Shown here one piece after another: positions 17,955 to 26,622 of a stretch of 64,000 nucleotides of DNA (positions are counted from its first letter, which is position 1; each line of letters begins with the position of its first letter). The DNA is from Paenibacillus ferrarius (lineage in GTDB: Bacteria > Bacillota > Bacilli > Paenibacillales > NBRC-103111). The position numbers were made by a program, and so were the translations under genes. Where the stretch lies: the NCBI RefSeq assembly GCF_002027705.1, contig NZ_MBTG01000003.1, forward strand, positions 1 through 64,000. Reading direction: 5' to 3'. A model generated the notes under the pieces. That model saw only the letters and a program-made list of their open reading frames with translations, was not told the DNA's origin and ran no database searches.

Positions 17955-18047
17955 TTACGCTTTGCGCTTCTTACGTAAATACCAGACCAACATGGAGATC
18001 ATATCACGGATTGAAGCGGTTTGGTGAAAAGCAAGTGTCGTTGTCAT
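17955..18047 (-). CDS. Possible 30-aa small protein
   Basis: A 30-codon frame starting MTTTLAFHQTASIRDM and ending with the basic tail YLRKKRKA. It has a hydrophobic middle (MISMLVWYL) and an amphipathic look. ATG is preceded by AGGGAGGT at 10 nt, a strong ribosome site, and AT-rich promoter-like DNA lies further upstream (18060-18100). No family is recognised. The case rests on the ribosome site and composition alone. Confidence 0.35.
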   Translation of the reverse strand: MTTTLAFHQTASIRDMISMLVWYLRKKRKA

Positions 18048-18212
18048 AAGCAAGAAACCTCCCTAACCCTAAAGAATAGTACACATAATTAGGTATACGT
18101 AAGAAAGGTGTCGTTGGTTTTATTTTTTTTTGTATTTTTTTATCACTGTTTTTTAAACAAACTCCTCTACTTTCTGGATTAAACTTTAGGTTGGAAAGTT
18201 GGATAATAAACA

Positions 18213-18226
18213 TGTAAGCGTTATCC
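18213..18226 (+). promoter_or_regulatory. Candidate cre (CcpA) site before the sugar-binding lipoprotein
   Basis: TGTAAGCGTTATCC matches the cre consensus TGWAANCGNTNWCA except the last base. It lies 35 bp upstream of the start codon at 18261, where CcpA binding would block transcription. Confidence 0.5.
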
Positions 18227-18260
18227 AAAATCGATCGGCTCACTCAGGGGAGGATTAGAG

Positions 18261-19607
18261 ATGAAAAAAGTATTCACTTTAGCGTTGTCACTATCCATGA
18301 TGTTTACGGCAGCAGCATGCTCTTCAAGCAAGACAACTCCAACACCTGCGGCAAGCAGCGAACCAACCAAGGCAGCCACAGCCACCGCAACAGCAGCGCC
18401 AAGTACAGATCCGGTTAAGCTTCGTGTGGCCTGGTGGGGAGGTCAAGCGCGTCACGATTACACGTTGAAAGTGATTGAGATGTATGAGAAGGCGCATCCG
18501 AATGTCAAAATTGAAGCGGAATACGCGCCATTTGATGATTATTGGAAAAAGCTGGCTCCTCAAGCATCGGCGAACCAATTACCGGATATTATCCAAATGG
18601 ATATCTCTTACCTCACCCAATATGGCGGCAAAAATCAGCTGGCAGATCTCTCAGCTTACACAAAAAATGGCTTGATTGATGTATCCTCCATCAGCCCGAA
18701 CGCGGTTTCCGGCGGTGAAGTCGGCGGCAAACTGGTTGCTATGAACTTAGGCGTCAACGCACTGGCTACAACGCTTGATGTGAATACGTTTAAAAGTCTC
18801 GGCATTGATGTTCCAGGTAAAGATTGGACATGGGACGATTATGATGCGATTGCGGCGAAAGCGAAAGCAAAAGGCAAGCAAATCGGCGGTTTCGCTCTTC
18901 ATCATGAAGTCTTCTTCCCGTACTACCTGCGTTCCATCGATCAAAAAATGTACAATGCAGACGGAACCGCTCTTGGTTTCAATGATGATAAGCCATTCAT
19001 CGATTACTTCAAGCGCTACCAGAAATGGTACGATTCCGGAAGCATCCTTTCCCTCGACAAAGAGTCGCAAAAGAAAGGTGTAGCGGAAGAAGACGAAATC
19101 TTACTGGGCAATGCGATTACAGGCAATGGGTGGTCCAACCAGTTCTTGGCTGTCGCTAACTTGGTCAAAGACCGTCCGCTTGAATTGGCGCCACTTCCAG
19201 GACGCAATGGAAATAAAGGTCTTTTCTTGAAACCAAGCATGTATTTCTCCATCGCGAACAGCTCGAAACAGAAAGAAGAAGCTGCGAAATTTATCAACTT
19301 CTTCGTGAACGATATTGAAGCGAATAAATTGATTAAAGGCGACCGCGGTGTACCGGTTTCCTCCAAAGTAAAAGATGCCCTGAAGCCGTTGTTGTCGCCA
19401 AACGAAGTGAAAATCTTCGACTACGTCGCATGGGCTGAGCAAAACAGCAGCCAAATGGATCCACCGAATCCGGTTGGCTCCATCGAGGTAGAGAAATTGC
19501 TGAAGTCGGCCAGTGAGCAAATTCTGTACAAAAAAACAAGCGTGGAAGAAGCGGCAGCCAAATTCCGCAAGGATGCGAATGCTATTTTAGAAAAAAATAA
19601 AAAATAA
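18261..19607 (+). CDS. Extracellular sugar-binding lipoprotein (ABC transporter)
   Basis: 448 aa. Signal peptide MKKVFTLALSLSMMFTAAAC with lipobox cysteine C20, then a Thr/Ala/Pro-rich linker and a family 1 solute-binding domain (VKLRVAWWGGQARHDYTLKVIEMYEK). It should tether to the outer face of the membrane and feed a CUT1-type sugar ABC transporter. No permease genes adjoin it; the nearest are at 31.7-33.5 kb with their own binding protein. A cre-like site and the LacI gene downstream suggest carbohydrate control. Confidence 0.92.
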   Translation: MKKVFTLALSLSMMFTAAACSSSKTTPTPAASSEPTKAATATATAAPSTDPVKLRVAWWGGQARHDYTLKVIEMYEKAHPNVKIEAEYAPFDDYWKKLAPQASANQLPDIIQMDISYLTQYGGKNQLADLSAYTKNGLIDVSSISPNAVSGGEVGGKLVAMNLGVNALATTLDVNTFKSLGIDVPGKDWTWDDYDAIAAKAKAKGKQIGGFALHHEVFFPYYLRSIDQKMYNADGTALGFNDDKPFIDYFKRYQKWYDSGSILSLDKESQKKGVAEEDEILLGNAITGNGWSNQFLAVANLVKDRPLELAPLPGRNGNKGLFLKPSMYFSIANSSKQKEEAAKFINFFVNDIEANKLIKGDRGVPVSSKVKDALKPLLSPNEVKIFDYVAWAEQNSSQMDPPNPVGSIEVEKLLKSASEQILYKKTSVEEAAAKFRKDANAILEKNKK

Positions 19608-19625
19608 ATAAGTGGATGGAATAGA

Positions 19626-19669
19626 AAGATCGAGGCGTCTTCGTACATGAAGCTGCTCGGTCTTTTTTT
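19626..19669 (+). terminator. Probable terminator after the sugar-binding lipoprotein
   Basis: AAGATCGAG...CTCGGTCTTTTTTT forms an imperfect stem with a long T-run. Confidence 0.6.
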
Positions 19670-19686
19670 ATATTTTCAGCTTGACA

Positions 19687-19701
19687 GGTTAAACGTTTCA
19701 A
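19687..19701. promoter_or_regulatory. LacI-type operator 1 in the LacI gene promoter
   Basis: GGTTAAACGTTTCAA sits directly behind a TTGACA -35 box (19681-19686), with a TAAGCT -10 candidate 17 bp on, so a bound repressor would block polymerase. The centre AACGTT is the usual LacI-family palindrome. The same 16-mer AGGTTAAACGTTTCAA recurs at 39812-39827. Confidence 0.7.
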
Positions 19702-19719
19702 ATTAAGCTAATAGAGTAT

Positions 19720-19733
19720 GTTAAACGTTTAAC
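19720..19733. promoter_or_regulatory. LacI-type operator 2 in the LacI gene promoter
   Basis: GTTAAACGTTTAAC is a perfect 14-bp palindrome 33 bp (about three helical turns) centre to centre from operator 1, suited to cooperative binding. It lies 20 bp before the start codon at 19754. Confidence 0.75.
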
Positions 19734-19753
19734 AAAACGGAGTTGAACCAAGG

Positions 19754-20770
19754 ATGAGCAAGCCCAAACAAGTCACAATTGTAGAAGTGGCAGAAGCAGC
19801 TGGTGTATCGATTGCCACCGTCTCCAATGTGCTGAATCGAGGTGGTATTCGATCGTCCAAAGAGACGATTCGCAAAGTCGAATTGGCAGCTGAGCAGCTG
19901 GGATATCGGCGAAATACGATGGCGGCGGGATTAAGCCGCAACAAAACATTTGAGATTGGACTTATTGTTCCCGGTTTGACGAGTTATTACGGCCAGCTGG
20001 CTGAGCATTTGCAGATTGAAGCACACAATGCGGGCTATCACTTGTCGGTTTTTTCATCCGGAGGATTCGATCCCGATATTGAACGCCGAAATTTGGAAGT
20101 GCTGCAGCAGCGCAGAGTAGATGGATTGATCTGTCATGGTTTGGCAATGGGCTTTGAATCCACACGATCCATTGTAAACAGTGGGACACCATTAGTTCTC
20201 ATCAACGGATGGGATTGGCCGGAGGATATCTCTATCGGTTCCGTGAACTTAGGATTCGCCGAGGCATGCAAGCAATCTTGTCAAGTGCTGGTGGATCGCG
20301 GGTGCACCGTGCTCTGTTATGTAGGCAGCAAAGTCTCGAAGGTCATTGATGAACAGCGGCGCATGGGCTTCATGGCGGGTGCTTCGCAATATGGCAGCCA
20401 GCTTGTTCATGAAATTGTAGAGCACAGAGAACTGGATATGGAAGCGTATTTAAAAGATTTGCTGCAGCGTCATAGCGCCCCTGTAGGCATTGTTGCTTTT
20501 GACGATCATGTGGCATTGAAACTGCTGACAGCAGCTAATAAATTGCAGCTCAATTTCCCTAAGCAGCTTCAACTCATTGGCATTAATAACGATTACATCG
20601 CTATAAACAGCTTTCCTGGTATTTCAAGCTGGGATATTCCCTATAGCTATCAAGCCAAAATGGCCATAAATAAACTGCTTAATAAGCTGACTAATCAGCC
20701 CGAAACGGATGAAGTTCGAGAGATCGAGGTTCCGCTGGTGTTCATTGAACGAGAAACAACTAAAATTTAG
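19754..20770 (+). CDS. LacI family transcriptional regulator
   Basis: 338 aa. N-terminal HTH (VTIVEVAEAAGVSIATVSNVLN) with hinge helix, then a periplasmic-binding-protein-like effector domain (IGLIVPGLTSYYGQLAEHLQ to the C-terminus). It has two operator-like palindromes in its own promoter, so it probably represses itself and the GH88/DUF2264 genes that follow 18 bp downstream, and perhaps the 39.85-kb operon, which carries the same operator. The effector is likely an unsaturated uronide or related oligosaccharide (inference from neighbours). Confidence 0.92.
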   Translation: MSKPKQVTIVEVAEAAGVSIATVSNVLNRGGIRSSKETIRKVELAAEQLGYRRNTMAAGLSRNKTFEIGLIVPGLTSYYGQLAEHLQIEAHNAGYHLSVFSSGGFDPDIERRNLEVLQQRRVDGLICHGLAMGFESTRSIVNSGTPLVLINGWDWPEDISIGSVNLGFAEACKQSCQVLVDRGCTVLCYVGSKVSKVIDEQRRMGFMAGASQYGSQLVHEIVEHRELDMEAYLKDLLQRHSAPVGIVAFDDHVALKLLTAANKLQLNFPKQLQLIGINNDYIAINSFPGISSWDIPYSYQAKMAINKLLNKLTNQPETDEVREIEVPLVFIERETTKI

Positions 20771-20788
20771 AGACGGAGTGATTTTAAC

Positions 20789-21910
20789 ATGTGGAAGCAA
20801 GCCATTGAAGACGCATTAGCGAAAACAAAAACGAATATTGAGCGTTTTGGGGATTTGTTCCCTCACGTTAGTGAGAACGATGTGTACCACCTGAATCCTA
20901 ACAACGATTGGACAGATGGTTTTTGGTCCGGTATTTTGTGGCTTGGCTACCAATACAGCGGCGATGAAGCGTTCCGCCAAGCGGCTGTGAAAACGGTTGC
21001 GAGCTTCAAAGAAAGAATTGAAAAGAATGTAGCGCTGGATCACCACGATATTGGCTTCTTATACTCATTATCTTCCAAAGCACAGTGGATTATTGAGAAG
21101 GACGAATCGGCCAAACAATTGACACTGCAAGCAGCAGATGTGCTTATGAAGCGCTGGAGACCGAAAGGCCAGTACATTCAAGCATGGGGCGCGGAAGGCA
21201 ACGAGGAAAACGGTGGCCGCATTATTATCGACTGTATGCTGAACTTGCCGCTGCTGTATTGGGCGTATGAACAAACGGGCGATGCAAAATACAAAGAAGT
21301 GGCCGTCATTCATGCTGACTTAAGCCGTCGTTATTTAGTTCGCGGTGATGATTCCTCTTATCATACGTTCTACTTTGATCAAGAAACAGGTGAGCCATTA
21401 CGCGGCGGTACACATCAAGGCTATCAAGACGGCTCCACTTGGACTCGTGGTCAAGCTTGGGGAATTTATGGCTTTGCCCTTTCATATCACTACACCAAAA
21501 ATCCACTTTATCTGGAAACTGCGAAACGTCTTGCTCGTTATTTCTTCGACCGCTTGCCGGAAGATGACGTGGTATATTGGGACTTCAACGCACCGGTGAA
21601 TGCGGAGACGAAACGCGATAGCTCGGCGTCCGCCATTGCTTCAGCAGGGGCTTTGGAAATTCTTGAGCATTTAGCGGCAGACGATCCTGATCGCGCGTAT
21701 TTGCAAGAAGCAATTCAACGCTCTATGACAGGGTTAGTCAAATCGTATGCGACAATTGGCAAACCTGATGCGCAGGGCTTCATTGAGCGGGGTTCCTATA
21801 GTGTTCGCGGCGGGAATGCACCGGATGATTATATGATCTGGGGCGATTATTACTACTTGGAAGCGTTGGTTCGTTTGGACAAAGGAATCAAAGGATACTG
21901 GTATGAATAA
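20789..21910 (+). CDS. GH88 unsaturated glucuronyl hydrolase
   Basis: 373 aa, full length. The two catalytic aspartates of GH88 can be placed: D87 in ALDHHDIGFLYSLS and D148 in GRIIIDCMLNLPLLYWAY, corresponding to D88/D149 of the Bacillus GL1 enzyme. The alpha6/alpha6 barrel motifs GSTWTRGQAWGIYGFALSY and DSSASAIASAGALEIL are present. It removes the unsaturated uronic acid left by polysaccharide lyases. No signal peptide, so it acts in the cytoplasm on imported oligosaccharides. It overlaps the next gene by 8 bp. Confidence 0.93.
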   Translation: MWKQAIEDALAKTKTNIERFGDLFPHVSENDVYHLNPNNDWTDGFWSGILWLGYQYSGDEAFRQAAVKTVASFKERIEKNVALDHHDIGFLYSLSSKAQWIIEKDESAKQLTLQAADVLMKRWRPKGQYIQAWGAEGNEENGGRIIIDCMLNLPLLYWAYEQTGDAKYKEVAVIHADLSRRYLVRGDDSSYHTFYFDQETGEPLRGGTHQGYQDGSTWTRGQAWGIYGFALSYHYTKNPLYLETAKRLARYFFDRLPEDDVVYWDFNAPVNAETKRDSSASAIASAGALEILEHLAADDPDRAYLQEAIQRSMTGLVKSYATIGKPDAQGFIERGSYSVRGGNAPDDYMIWGDYYYLEALVRLDKGIKGYWYE

Positions 21911-23054
21911 AAGCTTTGCGAACAGCGAAGAACGTTGCTATTGGTTACAAACGATGCTTCGGATCGCCGATCCCGTGTTAAACGCTTTGGCAGCAAAAAA
22001 ACTGCGGGCAACGATGCCTGTTGAAAATAAAAAACAAGAGCAGCTCCAGTATTCGCATCTTGAGGCTTTCGCCCGCACCTTGGTTGGTCTCTCTCCTTGG
22101 TTGGAGACACCTGCGCTTGATGCCGAAGAAGAGAAGCTGCGGCTTCACTATGGCGAGCTTGCCCGGACAGCGCTTGATGCAGGAACGGATCCGGAATCGC
22201 CGGATTTCCTGAATTTCAGTCAAGGGTTCCAGCCCATTGTGGATACGGCGTTTCTGGCTAATGCGATTCTAAGAGCCCCAAATGCGTTATGGCATCAGCT
22301 GGACAGTCGTGTCAAAAGCAATCTGGCACAAGCGATGAAGGCGACGCGAACGCGCAAGCCGGGTTTCAGTAATTGGCTGTTGTTTGCGGCAATGACGGAA
22401 ACGGCGCTGAGGTACATGGGCGAGGATTGGGACCCGATGCGCGTAGATTATGCGCTGAAACAACACGAACAGTGGTATCTAGGCGATGGGATGTACGGGG
22501 ACGGTCCGCACTACCACGCCGACTATTACAACAGCTTCGTCATTCAGCCTATGCTGGTTGAAATTCTTGATCAGGTGGGTGACCATTACGAGGAGTGGGC
22601 AAGCATGCGCAAGCCTGTCATTACAAGGGCCCAGCGCTTTGCAGCTGTACAGGAACGATCGATTTCCCCCGAGGGGACGTTTCCGGTTATTGGCCGCTCC
22701 CTTGCCTACCGATTCGGGGCGTTTCAATCGCTTGCCCAGACGGCAATGCGCGGCGAACTGCCGCCCGAAGTTGCGCCAGCTCAAGTCCGAGGCGCGCTTG
22801 GCGCTGTCATCCGCAGATTGATTGAAGCACCTGGCACCTTCGACGAAGCCGGCTGGCTCACGATCGGTCTATGCGGTCACCAGCCTGAGCTTGGAGAAAC
22901 GTACATTTCTACAGGCAGTTTATACTTATGCTCTGCGGTTTTCCTGCCTTTAGGCTTATCGGCTGAGAATGCATTTTGGCAGGGGGCTGATACCCCCTGG
23001 ACATCCCAGAAGGTGTGGTCAGGCCACACCGTCGCCATTGATAAAGCGTTATAG
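21903..23054 (+). CDS. DUF2264 domain protein
   Basis: 383 aa, one DUF2264 domain over most of the length (YSHLEAFARTLVGLSPWLE, GMYGDGPHYHADYYNSFVIQPML). These are alpha/alpha toroid proteins that co-occur with GH88/GH105 and lyase genes; a role in uronide processing is likely but unproven. No signal peptide. It is translationally coupled to the GH88 gene and closed by a terminator at 23072. Confidence 0.88.
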   Translation: MNKSFANSEERCYWLQTMLRIADPVLNALAAKKLRATMPVENKKQEQLQYSHLEAFARTLVGLSPWLETPALDAEEEKLRLHYGELARTALDAGTDPESPDFLNFSQGFQPIVDTAFLANAILRAPNALWHQLDSRVKSNLAQAMKATRTRKPGFSNWLLFAAMTETALRYMGEDWDPMRVDYALKQHEQWYLGDGMYGDGPHYHADYYNSFVIQPMLVEILDQVGDHYEEWASMRKPVITRAQRFAAVQERSISPEGTFPVIGRSLAYRFGAFQSLAQTAMRGELPPEVAPAQVRGALGAVIRRLIEAPGTFDEAGWLTIGLCGHQPELGETYISTGSLYLCSAVFLPLGLSAENAFWQGADTPWTSQKVWSGHTVAIDKAL

Positions 23055-23071
23055 CGGCTGCTTACATCCAT

Positions 23072-23106
23072 GCGTTCTGTTTCCTAGTGAAACAGGCGCT
23101 TTTTTC
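23072..23106 (+). terminator. Terminator after the LacI-GH88-DUF2264 operon
   Basis: GCGTTCTGTTTC, loop CTAGT, GAAACAGGCGC then a T-run; stem with one bulge. Confidence 0.8.
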
Positions 23107-23221
23107 ATGTAAACTGGAAGGGGAGATTGCAGCCCTATGGTGAACAAATTCATCCACATATAACCTTTGTGGGCGATTGTGGATAACTTTAGATGAGCGG
23201 GTAGAAAGCGGAGTGACTCTT

Positions 23222-24871
23222 TTGAATCATGACTATCAATTAACGGTACAGGAAGTACTGGCTCGTCCTACTTTCCAGCATGCGTATCTCGCAGCGGGCA
23301 AAGAAGGATTGCAGCGGCTTGTTCGCTGGGTCCATATTATCGAGGTGATCCATTTCGAACAATTGCTGCAAGGCGGCGAGCTGATTCTGACGACAGGTGC
23401 TGCTTTCAAGAATGATACAGCAGCTTTCATGACTTATCTGGATCAGTTGATACATAATCAGGTCTCCTGCCTATGTATTGAGATGGGTCACAATGTCAGC
23501 ACCATTCCGCAAGAGTGGCTAAGCGCAGCTGAAGCCTGTCAACTTCCGCTTATTATATTTCCGCAAAGTGTACGATTCATCGACATTACGCAGGATATCC
23601 ATGCGCATATGATTAACCAGCACCATAAAGCTTTGCAGGATTTGGAAAAAATATCACGTGAATTTCACCGTATGACTCTGACTTCCCAAGGAGTTAATCA
23701 CGTGCTTGGCTTGCTTCAAAGCAGTACCAAAGCTCAAGTGATCTATGTCCCGCAGGACGGACAGCCCAAGTTTATTCCTCCGGTGTCTAGCCGGGAATCA
23801 GGGCATTGGCTGAGTTGTCTAGCAGGAAAACTGGCTGAAACCTCCGATCATGGGCAGGCACCCGTTCCTTCGGTAGAGGAGATAGACGGCCAAACCGTTA
23901 TCGTGCAGCCAGTCGGGGCAATGGGGAAAACATGGGCGCATCTCATCCTGATCCTTAGCCGGAAGCCGCAGGAATATGAGTACTTGATTATGGACTCTGC
24001 CTCGTTGTCTATCGCTCAGGATTTGCTGCGCAAGCGCTATATGGAAGAGCGTAAATTATATTCACAAACCTTGTGGGTGGACGACCTGCTGCATCTCCGG
24101 ATTCGAGATGAAGAGCAGATCAAAGTCTTGATTGGCAACGAATTTAAGCAGCTGAATGAGCTGCCTTATCATGTTATTCTTATTGAATTTGAACAGGAAC
24201 AAGAGAATCATAGCTTGCAGGACGAGGGCACGGAGTCAATAGGCATTCATCTATCGCTGTCTGTTCGCTCTGTTTTTGAACAACATTCGTTCCATCCCTT
24301 GATTACTTTGAAAAATAACAAACTCGTCGTTGTAGCTTTCGATAAAGCACCCAAACGGCCTTTCAAGGAGAGGCTGCAGCAAGTATTTCATTCGCTGCTG
24401 GCTATGAAGGCTGAGGAACAAATGAAGCTGACCATTGGAATTGGTCAGCGTAATCTCAGTTTCATGCAAGCTCATATTAGCTATCAGGAAGCCCTTCAAG
24501 CCATTTCACTGGCGCCAACGCTGCAGGGGAAGGTCATATTTTTCGATGAGCTGGGCGTGTTTCAATTGCTGCTGCATATTGCTGACAAGCAGATTTTGCA
24601 AGCTTTTGTACGCACCTATTTGGGGCCGATCATCGACCATGATCAGACCAAAGGAAGTGAGCTGCTGCGCACCCTGAAGGTGTATTTGGACAATGACGGA
24701 TCGAAGCAAATTGCAGCTCAGCAGCTTTTTATCGTGAGGCAATCGCTCTATTATCGTTTGGAAAAAATAGAAGAATTGCTGGGCGCCGACTACATGCTTC
24801 CCGAGAAACGCTTAGCCTTGCAAGTAGCAATTCGCGCCTATCAATTAATCAATCCGGTACTGAAATTGTGA
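23222..24871 (+). CDS. adeR: PucR family activator, AdeR-like
   Basis: About 549 aa from TTG 23222, 8 nt after CGGAG; an upstream in-frame TTG (23177) has no site. The N-terminal PucR domain (YQLTVQEVLARPTFQHAYL) covers residues 5-125, a central GGDEF-like region follows, and the C-terminal HTH_30 reads DGSKQIAAQQLFIVRQSLYYRLEKIE. In Bacillus subtilis, AdeR is a PucR-type activator of ald. The alanine dehydrogenase gene begins 124 bp downstream on the same strand, which supports the assignment. Confidence 0.85.
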   Translation: MNHDYQLTVQEVLARPTFQHAYLAAGKEGLQRLVRWVHIIEVIHFEQLLQGGELILTTGAAFKNDTAAFMTYLDQLIHNQVSCLCIEMGHNVSTIPQEWLSAAEACQLPLIIFPQSVRFIDITQDIHAHMINQHHKALQDLEKISREFHRMTLTSQGVNHVLGLLQSSTKAQVIYVPQDGQPKFIPPVSSRESGHWLSCLAGKLAETSDHGQAPVPSVEEIDGQTVIVQPVGAMGKTWAHLILILSRKPQEYEYLIMDSASLSIAQDLLRKRYMEERKLYSQTLWVDDLLHLRIRDEEQIKVLIGNEFKQLNELPYHVILIEFEQEQENHSLQDEGTESIGIHLSLSVRSVFEQHSFHPLITLKNNKLVVVAFDKAPKRPFKERLQQVFHSLLAMKAEEQMKLTIGIGQRNLSFMQAHISYQEALQAISLAPTLQGKVIFFDELGVFQLLLHIADKQILQAFVRTYLGPIIDHDQTKGSELLRTLKVYLDNDGSKQIAAQQLFIVRQSLYYRLEKIEELLGADYMLPEKRLALQVAIRAYQLINPVLKL

Positions 24872-24916
24872 AAAGAAATCGCTTAGATTTTTGACAATTT
24901 GTCTAATGGAACGAAG

Positions 24917-24974
24917 GGGGATCCGTTTTATACTTGGAAACGACAAGTAGAGACAGATCCCCAATAAGGGGATC
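24917..24974 (+). promoter_or_regulatory. Alternative hairpins in the ald leader
   Basis: Segments GGGGATC (24917-24923), GATCCCC (24956-24962) and GGGGATC (24968-24974) allow two exclusive stems. The second, with loop AATAA, ends just before the GAAAGG ribosome site of ald. Seen directly; a regulatory role is inference. Confidence 0.35.
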
Positions 24975-24995
24975 ATGAAGAAAGGTAGATGCCCT

Positions 24996-26111
24996 ATGAT
25001 CATCGGAGTCCCCAAAGAAATTAAAAATAATGAGTTTCGTGTGGGCATGACACCTAGTTCCGTACATTCTTACAAAAAAGCAGGGCATGAGGTTCTCGTA
25101 GAAACGTTGGCAGGTCACAGCATCGGTTTTACAGATGAAGCGTATGTTGAAGCAGGAGCAACGATTGTAGATACAGCAGCCGAAGTATGGGCAGCAGAAA
25201 TGGTCGTTAAAGTGAAAGAACCTCTTCCTGAGGAATACGGCTTCTTCCATGAAGGATTAATTCTCTACACGTATTTACACTTAGCGCCAGAGGCAGAATT
25301 AACGCATGCCTTGGCTGAAAATAAAGTAACCGCTATCGCTTACGAGACGATTCAACTCGACAATGGCAGTCTTCCCTTATTGACACCGATGAGCGAAGTA
25401 GCAGGCCGCATGTCCGTACAAATCGGCGCGCACTTTCTGGAGAAAGCGCATGGCGGCAAAGGTATTCTCCTCAGCGGCGTACCTGGCGTTGAGCCAGGGA
25501 AAGTCGCCATAATCGGCGGCGGAATTGTTGGCGCCAATGCAGCCAAAATGGCAGTAGGACTCGGTGCTGACGTCACGATCGTGGATTTGAACGCGGATCG
25601 GCTTCGTCAACTGGATGATCAATTCCAAGGTCGCGTGAAAACGATCATGTCCAATCCCTATAACATCGCTGAAGTTGTGCGTCATGCGGATTTAGTGGTT
25701 GGCGCTGTTTTGATTCCGGGAGCTCGCGCTCCACGTCTTGTGACGGAAGAAATGGTGAAAAAGATGAGCCCAGGCAGCGTCATCGTTGACGTGGCGATTG
25801 ATCAAGGCGGCTCCATCGAGACGATTGACCGCATTACCACGCATGATGAGCCAACCTATGTGAAGCATGGGGTCATCCATTACGCAGTGGCGAACATGCC
25901 TGGCGCCGTAGCTCGCACTTCGACATTGGCGCTAACGAATGTTACGACAACGTATGGCTTGCAGATCGCGAGCAAAGGCTATGCCCGCGCAGCTTTGGAC
26001 AACAAAGCCATTGCCAAAGGCATCAATGTGGCGTCCGGGTACGTGACCTACCAAGCGGTCGCCGAGGCGCATGGCTACACGTATACAGATATTTACTCGA
26101 TACTTAAGTAA
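24996..26111 (+). CDS. ald: Alanine dehydrogenase
   Basis: 371 aa from ATG 24996 ([20 protein letters not shown]), the standard N-terminus; ATG 24975 lies before the GAAAGGT ribosome site. Catalytic Lys and His lie in [12 protein letters not shown] and [12 protein letters not shown], and the NAD loop is [21 protein letters not shown]. It interconverts L-alanine and pyruvate plus ammonia with NAD, feeding alanine into central carbon use. The upstream PucR-type gene is probably its activator. A hairpin terminator follows. Confidence 0.96.
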   Translation: MIIGVPKEIKNNEFRVGMTPSSVHSYKKAGHEVLVETLAGHSIGFTDEAYVEAGATIVDTAAEVWAAEMVVKVKEPLPEEYGFFHEGLILYTYLHLAPEAELTHALAENKVTAIAYETIQLDNGSLPLLTPMSEVAGRMSVQIGAHFLEKAHGGKGILLSGVPGVEPGKVAIIGGGIVGANAAKMAVGLGADVTIVDLNADRLRQLDDQFQGRVKTIMSNPYNIAEVVRHADLVVGAVLIPGARAPRLVTEEMVKKMSPGSVIVDVAIDQGGSIETIDRITTHDEPTYVKHGVIHYAVANMPGAVARTSTLALTNVTTTYGLQIASKGYARAALDNKAIAKGINVASGYVTYQAVAEAHGYTYTDIYSILK

Positions 26112-26126
26112 ATAAGTGAATTAATT

Positions 26127-26157
26127 AGACTTTCGCAGAGATGCGAAAGTCTTTTTG
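26127..26157 (+). terminator. Terminator after ald
   Basis: AGACTTTCGCA (26127-26137) and TGCGAAAGTCT (26142-26152), perfect 11-bp stem with a T-run. The palindrome array begins about 45 bp later. Confidence 0.9.
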
Positions 26158-26199
26158 GCGGTTGGCGGTTTCGCAAAAGCAACCCCTCAACCCTAGATA

Positions 26200-26622
26200 A
26201 AGCAAGCTGAGCCCGCAAAAAAAGCCGTCTCAGCCGCAAAAAGCAGCCAAGAAGTTGCTGAGCCTGCCAAAAAGGCCGTCTCGTGAAAGCAAGCAGCCCC
26301 AATCCCCGAAAAATCAAGCTGAGCCCGCCAAAAAAGCAGTCTCAGTGGCAAAAAGCAGCCAAGAAGCCGCTGAGCCTGCCAAAAAGGCCGACTCGTGAAA
26401 GCAAGCAGCCCCAACCCCCGAAAAAGCAAGCTGAGCCCGCCAAAAAAGCAGTCTCAGTGGCAAAAAGCAGCCAAGAAGCCGCTGAGCCTGCCAAAAAGGC
26501 CGACTCGTGAAAGCAAGCAGCCCCAACCCCCGAAAAAGCAAGCTGAGCCCGCCAAAAAAAGCCGTCTCAGCCGCAAAAAGCAGCCAAGAAGCTGCTGAAC
26601 CTGCCGACAAGGCAGGTCTTGG
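26200..26622. repeat. Palindrome array, GAGCCTGCC family (array G)
   Basis: Eight stem-loops of the form GCTGAGCCYGCC-A-rich-GCNGNCTC. Left arms start at 26206, 26257, 26318, 26369, 26430, 26481, 26542 and 26594: intervals 51, 61, 51, 61, 51, 61 and 52 bp. The 112-bp double unit is nearly identical between copies 2, 3 and 4, indicating recent tandem duplication. The last stem (about 26591-26622) runs into the coding remnant of a YitT-family gene. Confidence 0.92.

Noticed and set aside
18004..18243. 79-aa minus-strand ORF
   Set aside because: Covers the AT-rich promoter and cre region of the binding-protein gene; no ribosome site and unconvincing composition. A shorter ORF at 17955-18047 in this area has a real ribosome site.
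26200..26622. CRISPR array
   Set aside because: Regular spacing suggests it, but the spacers are conserved like the repeats, two interval lengths alternate, the stems vary, and no cas gene is in the window.
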